A DNA stretch of 64,000 nucleotides from Halomonas faecis (GTDB lineage: Bacteria; Pseudomonadota; Gammaproteobacteria; Pseudomonadales; Halomonadaceae). Where the stretch lies: positions 248,001 through 312,000 of the forward strand of contig NZ_JAACZO010000011.1 in NCBI RefSeq assembly GCF_010993975.1, read 5' to 3'. Below are positions 29,766 to 37,826 of the stretch, one piece after another. The translations under genes were made by a program, and so were the position numbers. Within the stretch, counting starts at the first letter, position 1. Every line of letters starts with the position of its first letter. The notes under the pieces were generated by a model that worked only from the letters and a program-made list of their open reading frames with translations, had not been told where the DNA came from and searched no databases.

Positions 29766-30701
29766 ATGAAAGCCGTGATTCTCGATGCCGCCAGCCTCGG
29801 CCCCGATGTCGACCTTTCCCCCATCCGCCGCCAGCTGGACAGTCTCGACGTCCATGACCTGAGCACGACGGCAGAAAGTCGTGAGCGGCTGGCGAACGCT
29901 CAGGTCGCCATCGTCAACAAGGTGGTGCTGGATGCACCAACCCTCGAGGCGCTTCCCGAACTCGAGCTCATTTGCGTGCTCGCCACGGGCACCAACAACA
30001 TCGACATGGCGGCAGCGGAACGGCTGAACATCACGGTGAAAAACGTCACGGCTTATGGAACGGCGAGCGTTGCCCAGCATACCTTGATGCTAATGCTGGC
30101 CCTCGCCAACCGACTGCCGCTCTATCAGCGCGACGTGGCCGCCGGCCGCTGGGGCGAGTCGCCTTTCTTCTGCCGCATGGATCATCGCACCCTGCAGCTT
30201 GAGGGCAAGCAGTTGGCCATCGTCGGACAAGGGGAACTGGGCAAGCGCGTCGGCCAACTGGCCGAGGCCTTTGGCATGCGTGTCACCTATGCCGCACGGC
30301 CGGGCAACGAATCTGCCGACAGCCGACCTGGGATTGCCGAGCTGGCCCCCGAGGCGGACGTGATCAGCCTGCACTGCCCGCTCAACGATGCCACGCGCCA
30401 TCTGTTCGATGCCGCCCGCCTCGCCACCCTCAAACCGGATGCCCTGCTGATCAACTGTGCACGCGGCGGCATCATCGATGAGGAAGCCGCTCTGGACGCG
30501 TTGCGCGGTGGGCGCCTGGGTGGCCTAGGTGTCGACGTTTTGCCGGTGGAACCGCCGCGTGACGGCCACCCTCTGATCGATGCGCTGACCGAGCCGCTCA
30601 ACCTGATCGTCACCCCCCACAGCGCCTGGATCACTCCGGAGGCACGCCAGAACGTCGTGGCTTTGACGGCTGACAACCTGCACGATTACCAGCGCCGCTG
30701 A
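29766..30701 (+). CDS. D-2-hydroxyacid dehydrogenase (glycerate/hydroxypyruvate reductase type)
   Basis: A 311-residue NAD(P)-dependent dehydrogenase of the D-isomer 2-hydroxyacid family. The substrate domain has LICVLATGTNNIDMAAAERL, the Rossmann motif is GQGELGKRVGQL, and the catalytic Arg, Glu and His fall in NCARGGIIDEEAALDAL, GVDVLPVEPP and TPHSAWITPEA. Its overall form resembles HprA (glycerate dehydrogenase) more than PdxB or SerA, since no ACT or extra domain follows. An AAGGAAA ribosome site precedes the ATG. It is divergent from fmdB across 157 bp. Confidence 0.9.
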   Translation: MKAVILDAASLGPDVDLSPIRRQLDSLDVHDLSTTAESRERLANAQVAIVNKVVLDAPTLEALPELELICVLATGTNNIDMAAAERLNITVKNVTAYGTASVAQHTLMLMLALANRLPLYQRDVAAGRWGESPFFCRMDHRTLQLEGKQLAIVGQGELGKRVGQLAEAFGMRVTYAARPGNESADSRPGIAELAPEADVISLHCPLNDATRHLFDAARLATLKPDALLINCARGGIIDEEAALDALRGGRLGGLGVDVLPVEPPRDGHPLIDALTEPLNLIVTPHSAWITPEARQNVVALTADNLHDYQRR

Positions 30702-30748
30702 TTCTCTGCTGATGTCGTGGTTCGGTGAAGAGGTATTCATGCGCCAAA

Positions 30749-30765
30749 AAAGATAACGGTATAAA
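30749..30765 (+). promoter_or_regulatory. 17-bp intergenic element, copy 1 (upstream of ribokinase)
   Basis: The exact sequence AAAGATAACGGTATAAA occurs here, 74 bp before the ribokinase start, and again at 39486-39502 upstream of the fumarase gene. Its core ATAACGGTAT is a near-palindrome (8 of 10 positions). It could be an operator or, through TATAAA, a -10 region. Function is unknown. Confidence 0.4.
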
Positions 30766-30839
30766 TTGTCTCGAGGTTGCAGCCAGCGCTTCACGACTCG
30801 ATACTCGGAACAGCACTCCAATCAACCAGGGAACGGGCC

Positions 30840-31745
30840 ATGCTGCACAATTTCGGTTCGATCAACCTCGATCATGTCTATCGCGTCCCCCACCTCGTGC
30901 GTCCGGGCGAGACACTGGCAAGCAGTGATTACCACGTCGGCCTGGGCGGCAAGGGAGCCAACCAGTCGCTGGCCGTGGCCCTGGCCGGCGGAGAGGTATC
31001 GCACTGGGGACGCATCGGCCGCCAGGACGCCTGGGCTCGCGACATTCTTGCCCGGGCCGGTGTCAACGTCAGCTTTACGGAGCTGGTCGATGTGCCCAGC
31101 GGTCACGCCATCATCCAGGTCGACGACCACGGCGAGAACGCCATCCTCCTCTTCCCGGGAGCCAACCAAGGTTTCTCGCCGAGCGATATCGACGCACTGC
31201 TCGATGCCTGCAAGCCAGGGGACTGGATTCTCACCCAGAACGAATGCAGCGCTCTGCCCGAGCTCTTCTCCCGCGCTCGAGAGAGCGACGTGCATCTCGC
31301 CTTCAACCCAGCACCGATGAGCGATGCCGTGCATCGCCTCGCCTTGTCTGCCTGCGACCTGCTGTTCGTCAACCGCGGAGAAGCCGCCTGGCTGGCGGAC
31401 GTGGCGGAAACCGAGCCGGCCGAACGACTGCTGGATGCCCTGGGCGAGCGCCTGCCGGATACCGCCACCGTGTTGACGCTGGGCCACGGCGGTGCCTGGT
31501 ACCAGCAGGGCTCGACACGTCACCACCGGCCGGCGTTGGCGGTCGAGGCCGTCGACACCACTGCCGCAGGCGACACGTTCATCGGCTATTTCCTGGCGCG
31601 ACGACAGGCCGGCGATGACGTACCCCGCTGTCTGGAAGTGGCTGCCACGGCGGCGGCTCTCGGCGTCATGCGCCCCGGAGCCGCGGAGAGCATTCCCGGC
31701 AAGAACGACGTCGAGAAGGCACTGCGCGACGGAATCGCCGGCTGA
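30840..31745 (+). CDS. Ribokinase-family (PfkB) sugar kinase
   Basis: A 301-residue PfkB-family kinase. The N-terminal signature GLGGKGANQSLAVAL and the C-terminal VDTTAAGDTFIGYFLARR, containing the anion hole and catalytic Asp, are intact; the start FGSINLDHVYRVP matches ribokinases. The ATG at 30840 follows GGGAACGGGCC, a modest ribosome site. With the adjacent nucleoside hydrolase (45 bp downstream) it would phosphorylate ribose released from nucleosides, a salvage pair. No transporter or ribose mutarotase is seen. Confidence 0.9.
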   Translation: MLHNFGSINLDHVYRVPHLVRPGETLASSDYHVGLGGKGANQSLAVALAGGEVSHWGRIGRQDAWARDILARAGVNVSFTELVDVPSGHAIIQVDDHGENAILLFPGANQGFSPSDIDALLDACKPGDWILTQNECSALPELFSRARESDVHLAFNPAPMSDAVHRLALSACDLLFVNRGEAAWLADVAETEPAERLLDALGERLPDTATVLTLGHGGAWYQQGSTRHHRPALAVEAVDTTAAGDTFIGYFLARRQAGDDVPRCLEVAATAAALGVMRPGAAESIPGKNDVEKALRDGIAG

Positions 31746-31790
31746 AATTCCGTTCGCTCATTCGCATCACCCAACGACCAAGGAGCCAAC

Positions 31791-32735
31791 GTGCCGCACT
31801 CCATCATTTTCGATACCGACCCCGGCGTCGACGACGCCCAGGCCATCGCCATCGCACTGCGCCACCCCGAGATCGAGCTGCTCGGCCTGACCACCACCTA
31901 TGGCAACGTCGACGTAGACACGGCCACTCATAATGCCCTGCTGCTCGCACAACTCGCCGGGCGTGACGACGTCCCGGTGGCTCAGGGAGCCGCTGGGCCG
32001 CTGGTCAAGGCGCGGCACCCGGCACCGGCCCATATCCACGGGGCCAACGGTCTGGGCGATATCCAGCTGCCCGAGGTGACGGGACAGGCCGACCCGCGCA
32101 GCGCCGCTCAGTTCATCGTCGACACAATCAACGCCCGCCCCGGCGAGGTGACCCTGGTGGCCGTGGGACCGGTAGGCAACTTGGCCGCGGCGCTGCAGCT
32201 CGACCCGGCCATCACCGAGAAGGTCGAGCGCGTGGTGATCATGGGCGGCTCGATCCGCGAAGGCGGCAATGTCACCCCGGTAGCCGAGGCCAACATGTTC
32301 AACGACCCGGATGCGGCATCCCGGGTACTGACGGCAGGCTGGCCGCTGACCCTGGTGGGTCTGGACGTGACCCACCGCTGCGTGCTGAGCGAGTCGCACA
32401 TGGAACGTATCGCTGCCGGACAGGGCGAGCTGGGTCGCGTGCTGGCCGACAGCTACGCCTTCTACCGCGACTTTTACCGGGAATTCCTCGGCATCGACGG
32501 CTGCTGCCCCCACGACAGCTGTGCCCTGGCCTGGCTGCTGCGCCCCGAACTGTTCACCACTGCCCCCGGACATCTCAATGTGGTGACGCGCGGCGAAGCC
32601 GAGGGGCAGACCATTTTCGCGCCGGAAGGTCGCGCCTTCATCGCCCCGCGCTGGTCGCAGACACCGTTGGTCGAAGCCTGTCTGGAAGTGGACGGCGATG
32701 CCGTGGTGGAGTGGATCGCCGACACCCTGGCGTAA
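31791..32735 (+). CDS. Nucleoside hydrolase (inosine-uridine preferring type)
   Basis: Hydrolyses nucleosides to base and ribose, 314 residues. The calcium-binding signature IIFDTDPGVDDAQAIAIAL opens the protein; HIHGANGLGD, the FNDPDAA block and DVTHRC are further family positions. A GTG start is used, with AGGAG correctly spaced upstream, so translation is likely moderate. It follows the ribokinase in the same direction and completes a nucleoside-salvage pair. Base specificity cannot be judged. Confidence 0.92.
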   Translation: MPHSIIFDTDPGVDDAQAIAIALRHPEIELLGLTTTYGNVDVDTATHNALLLAQLAGRDDVPVAQGAAGPLVKARHPAPAHIHGANGLGDIQLPEVTGQADPRSAAQFIVDTINARPGEVTLVAVGPVGNLAAALQLDPAITEKVERVVIMGGSIREGGNVTPVAEANMFNDPDAASRVLTAGWPLTLVGLDVTHRCVLSESHMERIAAGQGELGRVLADSYAFYRDFYREFLGIDGCCPHDSCALAWLLRPELFTTAPGHLNVVTRGEAEGQTIFAPEGRAFIAPRWSQTPLVEACLEVDGDAVVEWIADTLA

Positions 32736-32745
32736 GCGTTGCGCA

Positions 32746-33018
32746 TCACAGGGTGACGAAATTGTCCGGGTCGCGCGGCTCGAGGGGTTCGAGCTCGACG
32801 TGGGTGACTCGGGCATTGGGAGGCCCCTTCCACAACCAGGCCGCCACCTGATTGACAGCGTCACCATCGCCGCACAGCAGCACCTCGACCCGGCCATCCG
32901 GCAGGTTCTTGGCATAGCCGGTCACGCCTTGCTGCAGCGCCTGCTCCTGGGTGGCACGCCGATACCACACGCCTTGCACTTTTCCGGTAACCAGCGCCTT
33001 GACACAACGTCGACTCAT
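32746..33018 (-). CDS. Acylphosphatase
   Basis: A 90-residue acylphosphatase, hydrolysing acyl-phosphates such as carbamoyl- or acetyl-phosphate. The phosphate-binding loop GKVQGVWYRR carries the catalytic Arg, and the catalytic Asn is in GYAKNLPDGRVEV. The typical ending (here DPDNFVTL) is present. It is convergent with the nucleoside hydrolase, 10 bp between stops. Length and motifs are complete. Confidence 0.94.
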   Translation of the reverse strand: MSRRCVKALVTGKVQGVWYRRATQEQALQQGVTGYAKNLPDGRVEVLLCGDGDAVNQVAAWLWKGPPNARVTHVELEPLEPRDPDNFVTL

Positions 33019-33139
33019 CGTCGTTCCTCCCCGATGGATTCAGCCCCCCTTCTAGCATTCCGCCTCCCTTCCCGGCCAGAGGTTCCCGGCCGGATAAGGG
33101 AGGCTCTACGCTTGTCCCGAGCGGCATGCGCCGCCTCGT

Positions 33140-34039
33140 TCACTCCTCTCGCAATTCGCGATGCACCACCACCGCCGAGTTGCGCGGCACGATGGCTCGC
33201 CCACCGACGACCAGTTGGCTACGCGTCAAGGCGGCACCGAACAGCAGGATGAGCGAGCTGTAGTAGACCCACAGCAAAATCACCACCACCGAGCCGGCAG
33301 CTCCATAAGCAGAGGCGGTGGCGGTGTAGGCCAGGTATGTGGCGATGAGACTGCGCCCGATGGTGAACAGTAGTGCCGTGACGAACGCACAGACCAGCAC
33401 ATCTCGCCAACCCAGCACCACGTCCGGCAGTATCTTGAAAACGGTCGCGAAAAGCAGCGTCGCCGTGGCCACGGCCAGAAGAAACTCGGCTCCCTGAGTC
33501 AGCCAGCCGGTATAGGGAATCAGCTCGCCCGCCAATTGCAGCACCGTTCGGACCACCACGCCGAGCACCAGGGTGATCAAGAGAATCAAGCCGATGGACA
33601 GCACTACGACCAGCGACAACAGCCGCTTCCTGAGGAACATCAGCAGGCTGTTGCTGCTCGGCCGAGCCGTGACTCCCCACAGGGTATTGAGCGAGAACTG
33701 CAACTGGGCGAAGACTGCCGTCGCCCCCACCAGCAGGGCGCCAGCCCCCAGAATGCTCGGCAGCAGGCCACTCTCTTCGATGCGCGAGGCCGACACCGCC
33801 TGCTCGATGGCCAGCGCCGCCTCGTGACCCAGCATCTCCTGCAGCTGAGCAACCAACTGCCCCTGTGCCGCCTCCTCTCCCAGTACCACGCCGATCACCG
33901 TAACGGCGATGATCATCGTCGGGGCCATCGAGAACAGCGTATAGAAAGCCAGCGAGCCGGCATAGCTGAAGGCATTGCACTTCACCCAGTGAGCAGCGGC
34001 ATTGCGCGCGACCTGCCAGCAAAAACGTATGCACTCCAT
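33140..34039 (-). CDS. YihY/BrkB-family inner-membrane protein
   Basis: A 299-residue polytopic membrane protein with about six helices. The family phrase NAFSYAGSLAFYTLFSMAPT lies at the N-terminus and AYGAAGSVVVILLWVYYSSL with FGAALTRS near the C-terminus. The ATG at 34039 follows a GGGAG ribosome site; the frame is open upstream but that stretch has no membrane or family features and overlaps the divergent gene's leader. Older names such as ribonuclease BN for this family are not supported. The function is unknown; export or transport is suggested for relatives. Confidence 0.9.
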   Translation of the reverse strand: MECIRFCWQVARNAAAHWVKCNAFSYAGSLAFYTLFSMAPTMIIAVTVIGVVLGEEAAQGQLVAQLQEMLGHEAALAIEQAVSASRIEESGLLPSILGAGALLVGATAVFAQLQFSLNTLWGVTARPSSNSLLMFLRKRLLSLVVVLSIGLILLITLVLGVVVRTVLQLAGELIPYTGWLTQGAEFLLAVATATLLFATVFKILPDVVLGWRDVLVCAFVTALLFTIGRSLIATYLAYTATASAYGAAGSVVVILLWVYYSSLILLFGAALTRSQLVVGGRAIVPRNSAVVVHRELREE

Positions 34040-34172
34040 TCCCGTGTCTCCCTGCAGGCGGGCTCGCCAAGCGAACCGAAGTCGACGCCGAAACGAGCGA
34101 TGTGGCGCATTGCAGCATGCTAACCGGACGGCCATAATGTCGCCCACTCACGCCACCGTAAAGGAAGCGCCG

Positions 34173-35249
34173 ATGCCCACTGAGGTCCCGGAATTCGACT
34201 GTCTGGTTTTCATCGGTCGTTTCCAGCCGCCGCACCTGGGACATCTTGCCGTCATCCACGAAGCGCTGCGCCAGGCACGTCAGGTGATCGTGCTGGTGGG
34301 CTCGGCCTGGCAAGCACGCTCGTTACGCAACCCCTGGCGCTTCGACGAACGCCAGGCCATGCTGCGCGGCTGCTTCGATGAGGACGACAACGCTCGCCTG
34401 GCCATCGTGCCGCTGCTCGATGCGCTCTACAACAACGATGTCTGGGTGCGCGACGTACAGCGCAAGGTCCGCGACATTGCCGGCCCGGACCACGCTCGCC
34501 TCCCCCGCATCGGCTTGATCGGCGCCAGCCGCGGCCAATCGAGCTACTACTTGTCGCTCTTCCCGCAGTGGGAATCGGTGAGCGTTTCCCTGGTCGAGGG
34601 CATCACCGCCAGCCGGATCCGCGAACGCCTGTTCCGCTCCATTTCCTCCGCCGCCGACTACCTGAGCACCGGCGCCTGCCACGATCTACCTCCCAGCGTC
34701 TGCGAAGCACTGCGCGGCTTCGTCGATGGCGAAGCCCACCGTCAGCTGCTCGAGGAGCAACAACTGCTCGATCAGTACCGACAGGCCTGGGCCCAGGCCC
34801 CTTACCCACCCATCTTCGTCACCGTCAACGCCGTGGTAGTGCAGTCGGGTCACGTGCTGCTGGTCAAGCGCACCGCGGCCCCGGGCAAGGGCCTGCTCGC
34901 CCTGCCCGGCGGCTTCATCAATCCTCATGAGCGGCTGCTCGACGCCTGCCTGCGCGAGCTGCGCGAGCGAGTACGCCTCAAGGTACCGGAGCCGGTGCTC
35001 AAGGGGTCGTTGCGCGGCCAACGCCTGTTCGACGAGCCCCACCGCAGCTGGCGCGGCCGCACTCTGGCCGAGGCTTTCTATTTCGCCCTGCGCCCGGACC
35101 AGCAGCTACCGCGCCTCAAGCCAGTCAAGGGCGGCGATCACGCCCGCTGGGTGCCGCTGGCCGAACTCGAGCCGGAGAGCCTGTTCGAGGATCACTTCTT
35201 CATCATCCAGAACTTCCTCGGCCTACCGGCCGATCTCGGTAGTGCGTGA
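34173..35249 (+). CDS. nadM: NadM-type NMN adenylyltransferase fused to a Nudix domain
   Basis: A 358-residue two-domain protein. The N-terminal nucleotidyltransferase (about 8-180) has GRFQPPHLGHL (HxGH motif at 21-24) and the late motif GITASRIRERLF, as expected for NMN adenylyltransferase in NAD synthesis. The C-terminal Nudix domain (about 200-350) resembles the ADP-ribose pyrophosphatase half of known bifunctional enzymes (PGGFINPHE). Its Nudix box reads RELRERVRL where REUxEExGU is expected: Arg266 replaces the second metal-binding Glu and Arg replaces the Gly. Hydrolase activity may therefore be reduced or lost. AAGGAAG precedes the ATG. Confidence 0.9.
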   Translation: MPTEVPEFDCLVFIGRFQPPHLGHLAVIHEALRQARQVIVLVGSAWQARSLRNPWRFDERQAMLRGCFDEDDNARLAIVPLLDALYNNDVWVRDVQRKVRDIAGPDHARLPRIGLIGASRGQSSYYLSLFPQWESVSVSLVEGITASRIRERLFRSISSAADYLSTGACHDLPPSVCEALRGFVDGEAHRQLLEEQQLLDQYRQAWAQAPYPPIFVTVNAVVVQSGHVLLVKRTAAPGKGLLALPGGFINPHERLLDACLRELRERVRLKVPEPVLKGSLRGQRLFDEPHRSWRGRTLAEAFYFALRPDQQLPRLKPVKGGDHARWVPLAELEPESLFEDHFFIIQNFLGLPADLGSA

Positions 35250-35288
35250 CGCAGGGTCGGTCAGGCTAGATTCAACAGGCTACCCGAA

Positions 35289-36206
35289 CTAGGCTTCCAG
35301 GAAATCGCGCGGCAGCTTCATCATCTGCCGCCACAGCTTCTCCACGCCAGGCTTGTGCACCAGCGAACAGCGATAGAGGCGAATTTCCAGCGGCACGTCC
35401 CACTTCTCGTCACCAGCCCGCACCAGGCGCCCGCTGTTGAGCTCTTCGCGGATGCAGAAATCGGGAATCCAGGCGAGCCCCACTCCCTGCAGCACCATGC
35501 CTTTGAGGCCTTCGGCCATGGCCGTCTCGTAGACAGTCCGCAGCCGCAGACGCAGAGGATCGTTCTTGAGCAGCATGCGCACGCTGCGCCCCAGGAATGC
35601 CCCCTGGGTATAAGCGAGGTAAGGAATCGGTGATTCGCTATCCAGACTGAAGCGAGGCGCTCCGTCCGGGCCGGGCAAACTCACCGGCACCATCTTGACC
35701 TGGCCGATGGAAAACGAGGGAAAGACTTCGGGGTCGAGCTGCATGGTCGCATAGGGGTCATGGTAGGCGAGCATCAGGTCGCAATTGCCTTCGCGGAGTA
35801 CGTGAATCGCTTCGCCCACGTTCATGGCCACCAGACGCGTGGGCAGCTCGCCGAGTCCCTCCTGAAGACGCGATATCCAGGGCGGATAGAAGCTCAGGGC
35901 CAGCGAATGGGCCGCCACGATGTCCAACGCCTCGCGAGCCATGGAGAGGCCGCGCAGGTGCCCCAGACACTCGTTGAGCTGCTCGACGAGGTTGCGTGCA
36001 GTGACCAGGAACAGCTGACCTTCGGGGGTCAGCGTGACGGGCGTGGTGGAACGGTCCACCAGAGTCACGCCTACCGCCTGCTCCAGCGAGCGAATGCGTC
36101 GACTGAAGGCCGGCTGGGTGACATGCCGCTGACGGGCTGAGGCAGAAAAGCTACGACTGTTGGCCAGAGCCACGAAGTCTTCCAGCCATTTGGTTTCGAG
36201 GTTCAC
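35289..36206 (-). CDS. LysR-family transcriptional regulator, HypT-like
   Basis: A 305-residue LysR protein with strong overall resemblance to E. coli HypT (YjiE), a hypochlorite-responsive regulator: ETKWLEDFVALANSRSFSAS, HVTQPAFSRRIRSLEQAVGV and later VGLAWIPDFCIREELNSGRLV are matching blocks. HypT senses oxidant through methionines; whether those are conserved here was not tested. It is convergent with nadM (39 bp between stops). A related regulator is at 3454-4359. Target genes are unknown; no divergently placed partner exists. Confidence 0.88.
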   Translation of the reverse strand: MNLETKWLEDFVALANSRSFSASARQRHVTQPAFSRRIRSLEQAVGVTLVDRSTTPVTLTPEGQLFLVTARNLVEQLNECLGHLRGLSMAREALDIVAAHSLALSFYPPWISRLQEGLGELPTRLVAMNVGEAIHVLREGNCDLMLAYHDPYATMQLDPEVFPSFSIGQVKMVPVSLPGPDGAPRFSLDSESPIPYLAYTQGAFLGRSVRMLLKNDPLRLRLRTVYETAMAEGLKGMVLQGVGLAWIPDFCIREELNSGRLVRAGDEKWDVPLEIRLYRCSLVHKPGVEKLWRQMMKLPRDFLEA

Positions 36207-36303
36207 CGCAACTCCGATGAAGGGCTTTGACGAAGGAAAACAGGGGCCCGTCGGGCATCAAGCATCGCCTAATGTACCCCAGCCACATCACGAACCCAAG
36301 CGG

Positions 36304-37722
36304 CTACTGAATCGGCGAGGTCAGATAGGCAGCCCGCGATACCAGCTTGCGCCACAGGGGTCGGTTCTTGAGCTCGTCGTAGTCGATGCGGCGACAGGCG
36401 GCGAAGTCGCGCTCGAGCATCAGCCGCACCTCGGCGGCGAAACGACGATCGGGAATGAAGGCGGTGATCTCGAAATTGAGCCGAAAAGAGCGGTTGTCCA
36501 GATTCACCGTGCCAACGCTGGCGGCACTGTCATCGATCAGGATCACCTTCTGATGCAGAAACCCCGGTTGATAACGGTATACCTTGACGCCGGCTCGCAC
36601 CATCTCGGGCAAGAAGGCGAAGGCCGAGAGAAATACCAGCAAGTGGTCGGGATGCTCTGGAATCATGATGCGCACGTCCACGCCGCGCATGGCCGCCAAA
36701 CGCAGGGCATCCTGCACGCCCTGATCCGGCACGAAGTAGGGGCTGGTCACCCATAGCCGCTGGTTGGCACTGTGGATGACATGCTGTACCAACAGGCTGG
36801 CCGTCTCTTGAGGATCCGCTGGGCCGGACGGCACTATCACCACGTGCTGAGACTCCGGGCAGATCACTCCCGGCTCCCAGTTCAGGCCGATCACCTCACC
36901 GGTGGCCCAGTGCCAATCCTCCCAGAATGCCTCTTGAAGCCCCAGCACGCTGGGTCCGGTGAGCTTGAGGTGGGTGTCTCGCCAGGGCCCATGCCGCGGA
37001 TGCTGGCCGAGATACTCGACACCGACATTGAAGCCCCCCAGCCAGCCCTCATGGCCATCCACCACCAACACCTTGCGATGATTGCGAAAATTGAGCTGGA
37101 AGCGGTGCTTGAAGCCACGTGACGAGCGGAAGGGGCTGACCTGCACCCCGGCTTCGGCCAGCTCGCTCAGATACCCTTCGGGTAGTTTGCGACTACCCAC
37201 CTCGTCGTAGAGGAAGTAAACGCGCACTCCACGCTCGACGCTGCGAATCAGGCGTTCCTTGAGCTGACGACCCAGCGCATCGTTGCGGACGATGAAGAAC
37301 TGTACCAGCAGGTACTCCTCGGCAGATTCGATGCCGGCGAACAGGCTGTCGAAAGTGGATCGGCCATCGATCAACAGCTCGGCACGGTTGCCACTCGTCA
37401 ACGGCATCATGGCCAGTTGCTCGACGGCCCGCAAATCCGGGTCGCGGGCATCGGCCAGATAGGGGACGACTCGCTCTCGGTAGCGGGCCAGCACGCGACG
37501 CAGAACGGAATCGCGCTCGCCCCGCGCCGAGACATAACCATAGAATCGCGGCCGCCCAAAGAACCAATAGGCCGGCACGGCCAGGTAAGGAAAGGTCACC
37601 AGCGAAATGATCCAGGCAATGGCACCTTGAGACGTCCGACTGGACATCAAGGCCATCACCGCGGAGACGATGCCCAACACGTAGGTCAGTAGAATCGCCA
37701 GGCCAAGCAACCAGGAGGTCAT
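36304..37722 (-). CDS. cls: Cardiolipin synthase
   Basis: Membrane-bound phospholipase-D-type enzyme making cardiolipin, 472 residues. Two N-terminal membrane helices (about 3-25 and 35-57) precede two HKD domains: FRNHRKVLVVDGHEGWLGGF (first HxK) and FLHQKVILIDDSAASVGTVN (second). The ATG at 37722 has GGGAGTG upstream; an open frame continues 39 bp further without a ribosome site. Complete. Cardiolipin content is relevant to osmotic adaptation in halophiles, which is context rather than evidence. Confidence 0.94.
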   Translation of the reverse strand: MTSWLLGLAILLTYVLGIVSAVMALMSSRTSQGAIAWIISLVTFPYLAVPAYWFFGRPRFYGYVSARGERDSVLRRVLARYRERVVPYLADARDPDLRAVEQLAMMPLTSGNRAELLIDGRSTFDSLFAGIESAEEYLLVQFFIVRNDALGRQLKERLIRSVERGVRVYFLYDEVGSRKLPEGYLSELAEAGVQVSPFRSSRGFKHRFQLNFRNHRKVLVVDGHEGWLGGFNVGVEYLGQHPRHGPWRDTHLKLTGPSVLGLQEAFWEDWHWATGEVIGLNWEPGVICPESQHVVIVPSGPADPQETASLLVQHVIHSANQRLWVTSPYFVPDQGVQDALRLAAMRGVDVRIMIPEHPDHLLVFLSAFAFLPEMVRAGVKVYRYQPGFLHQKVILIDDSAASVGTVNLDNRSFRLNFEITAFIPDRRFAAEVRLMLERDFAACRRIDYDELKNRPLWRKLVSRAAYLTSPIQ

Positions 37723-37767
37723 GCTCACTCCCTGAAAAACAGTGTTCTGCAGCATAACCAAACGTCG

Positions 37768-37793
37768 GCGGCCCCGCCAGATGGCGGGGCCGC
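37768..37793 (-). terminator. Hairpin terminator downstream of fumarase
   Basis: GCGGCCCCGCC (37768-37778) and GGCGGGGCCGC (37783-37793) form a perfect 11-bp stem with a 4-base loop, 33 bp after the fumarase stop. On the minus strand only a short TTT follows, so it is a strong hairpin with a weak T-tract. Confidence 0.6.
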
Positions 37794-37826
37794 GAGGTCA
37801 TCGCTGCGGGCAACACCGCGACAGGA

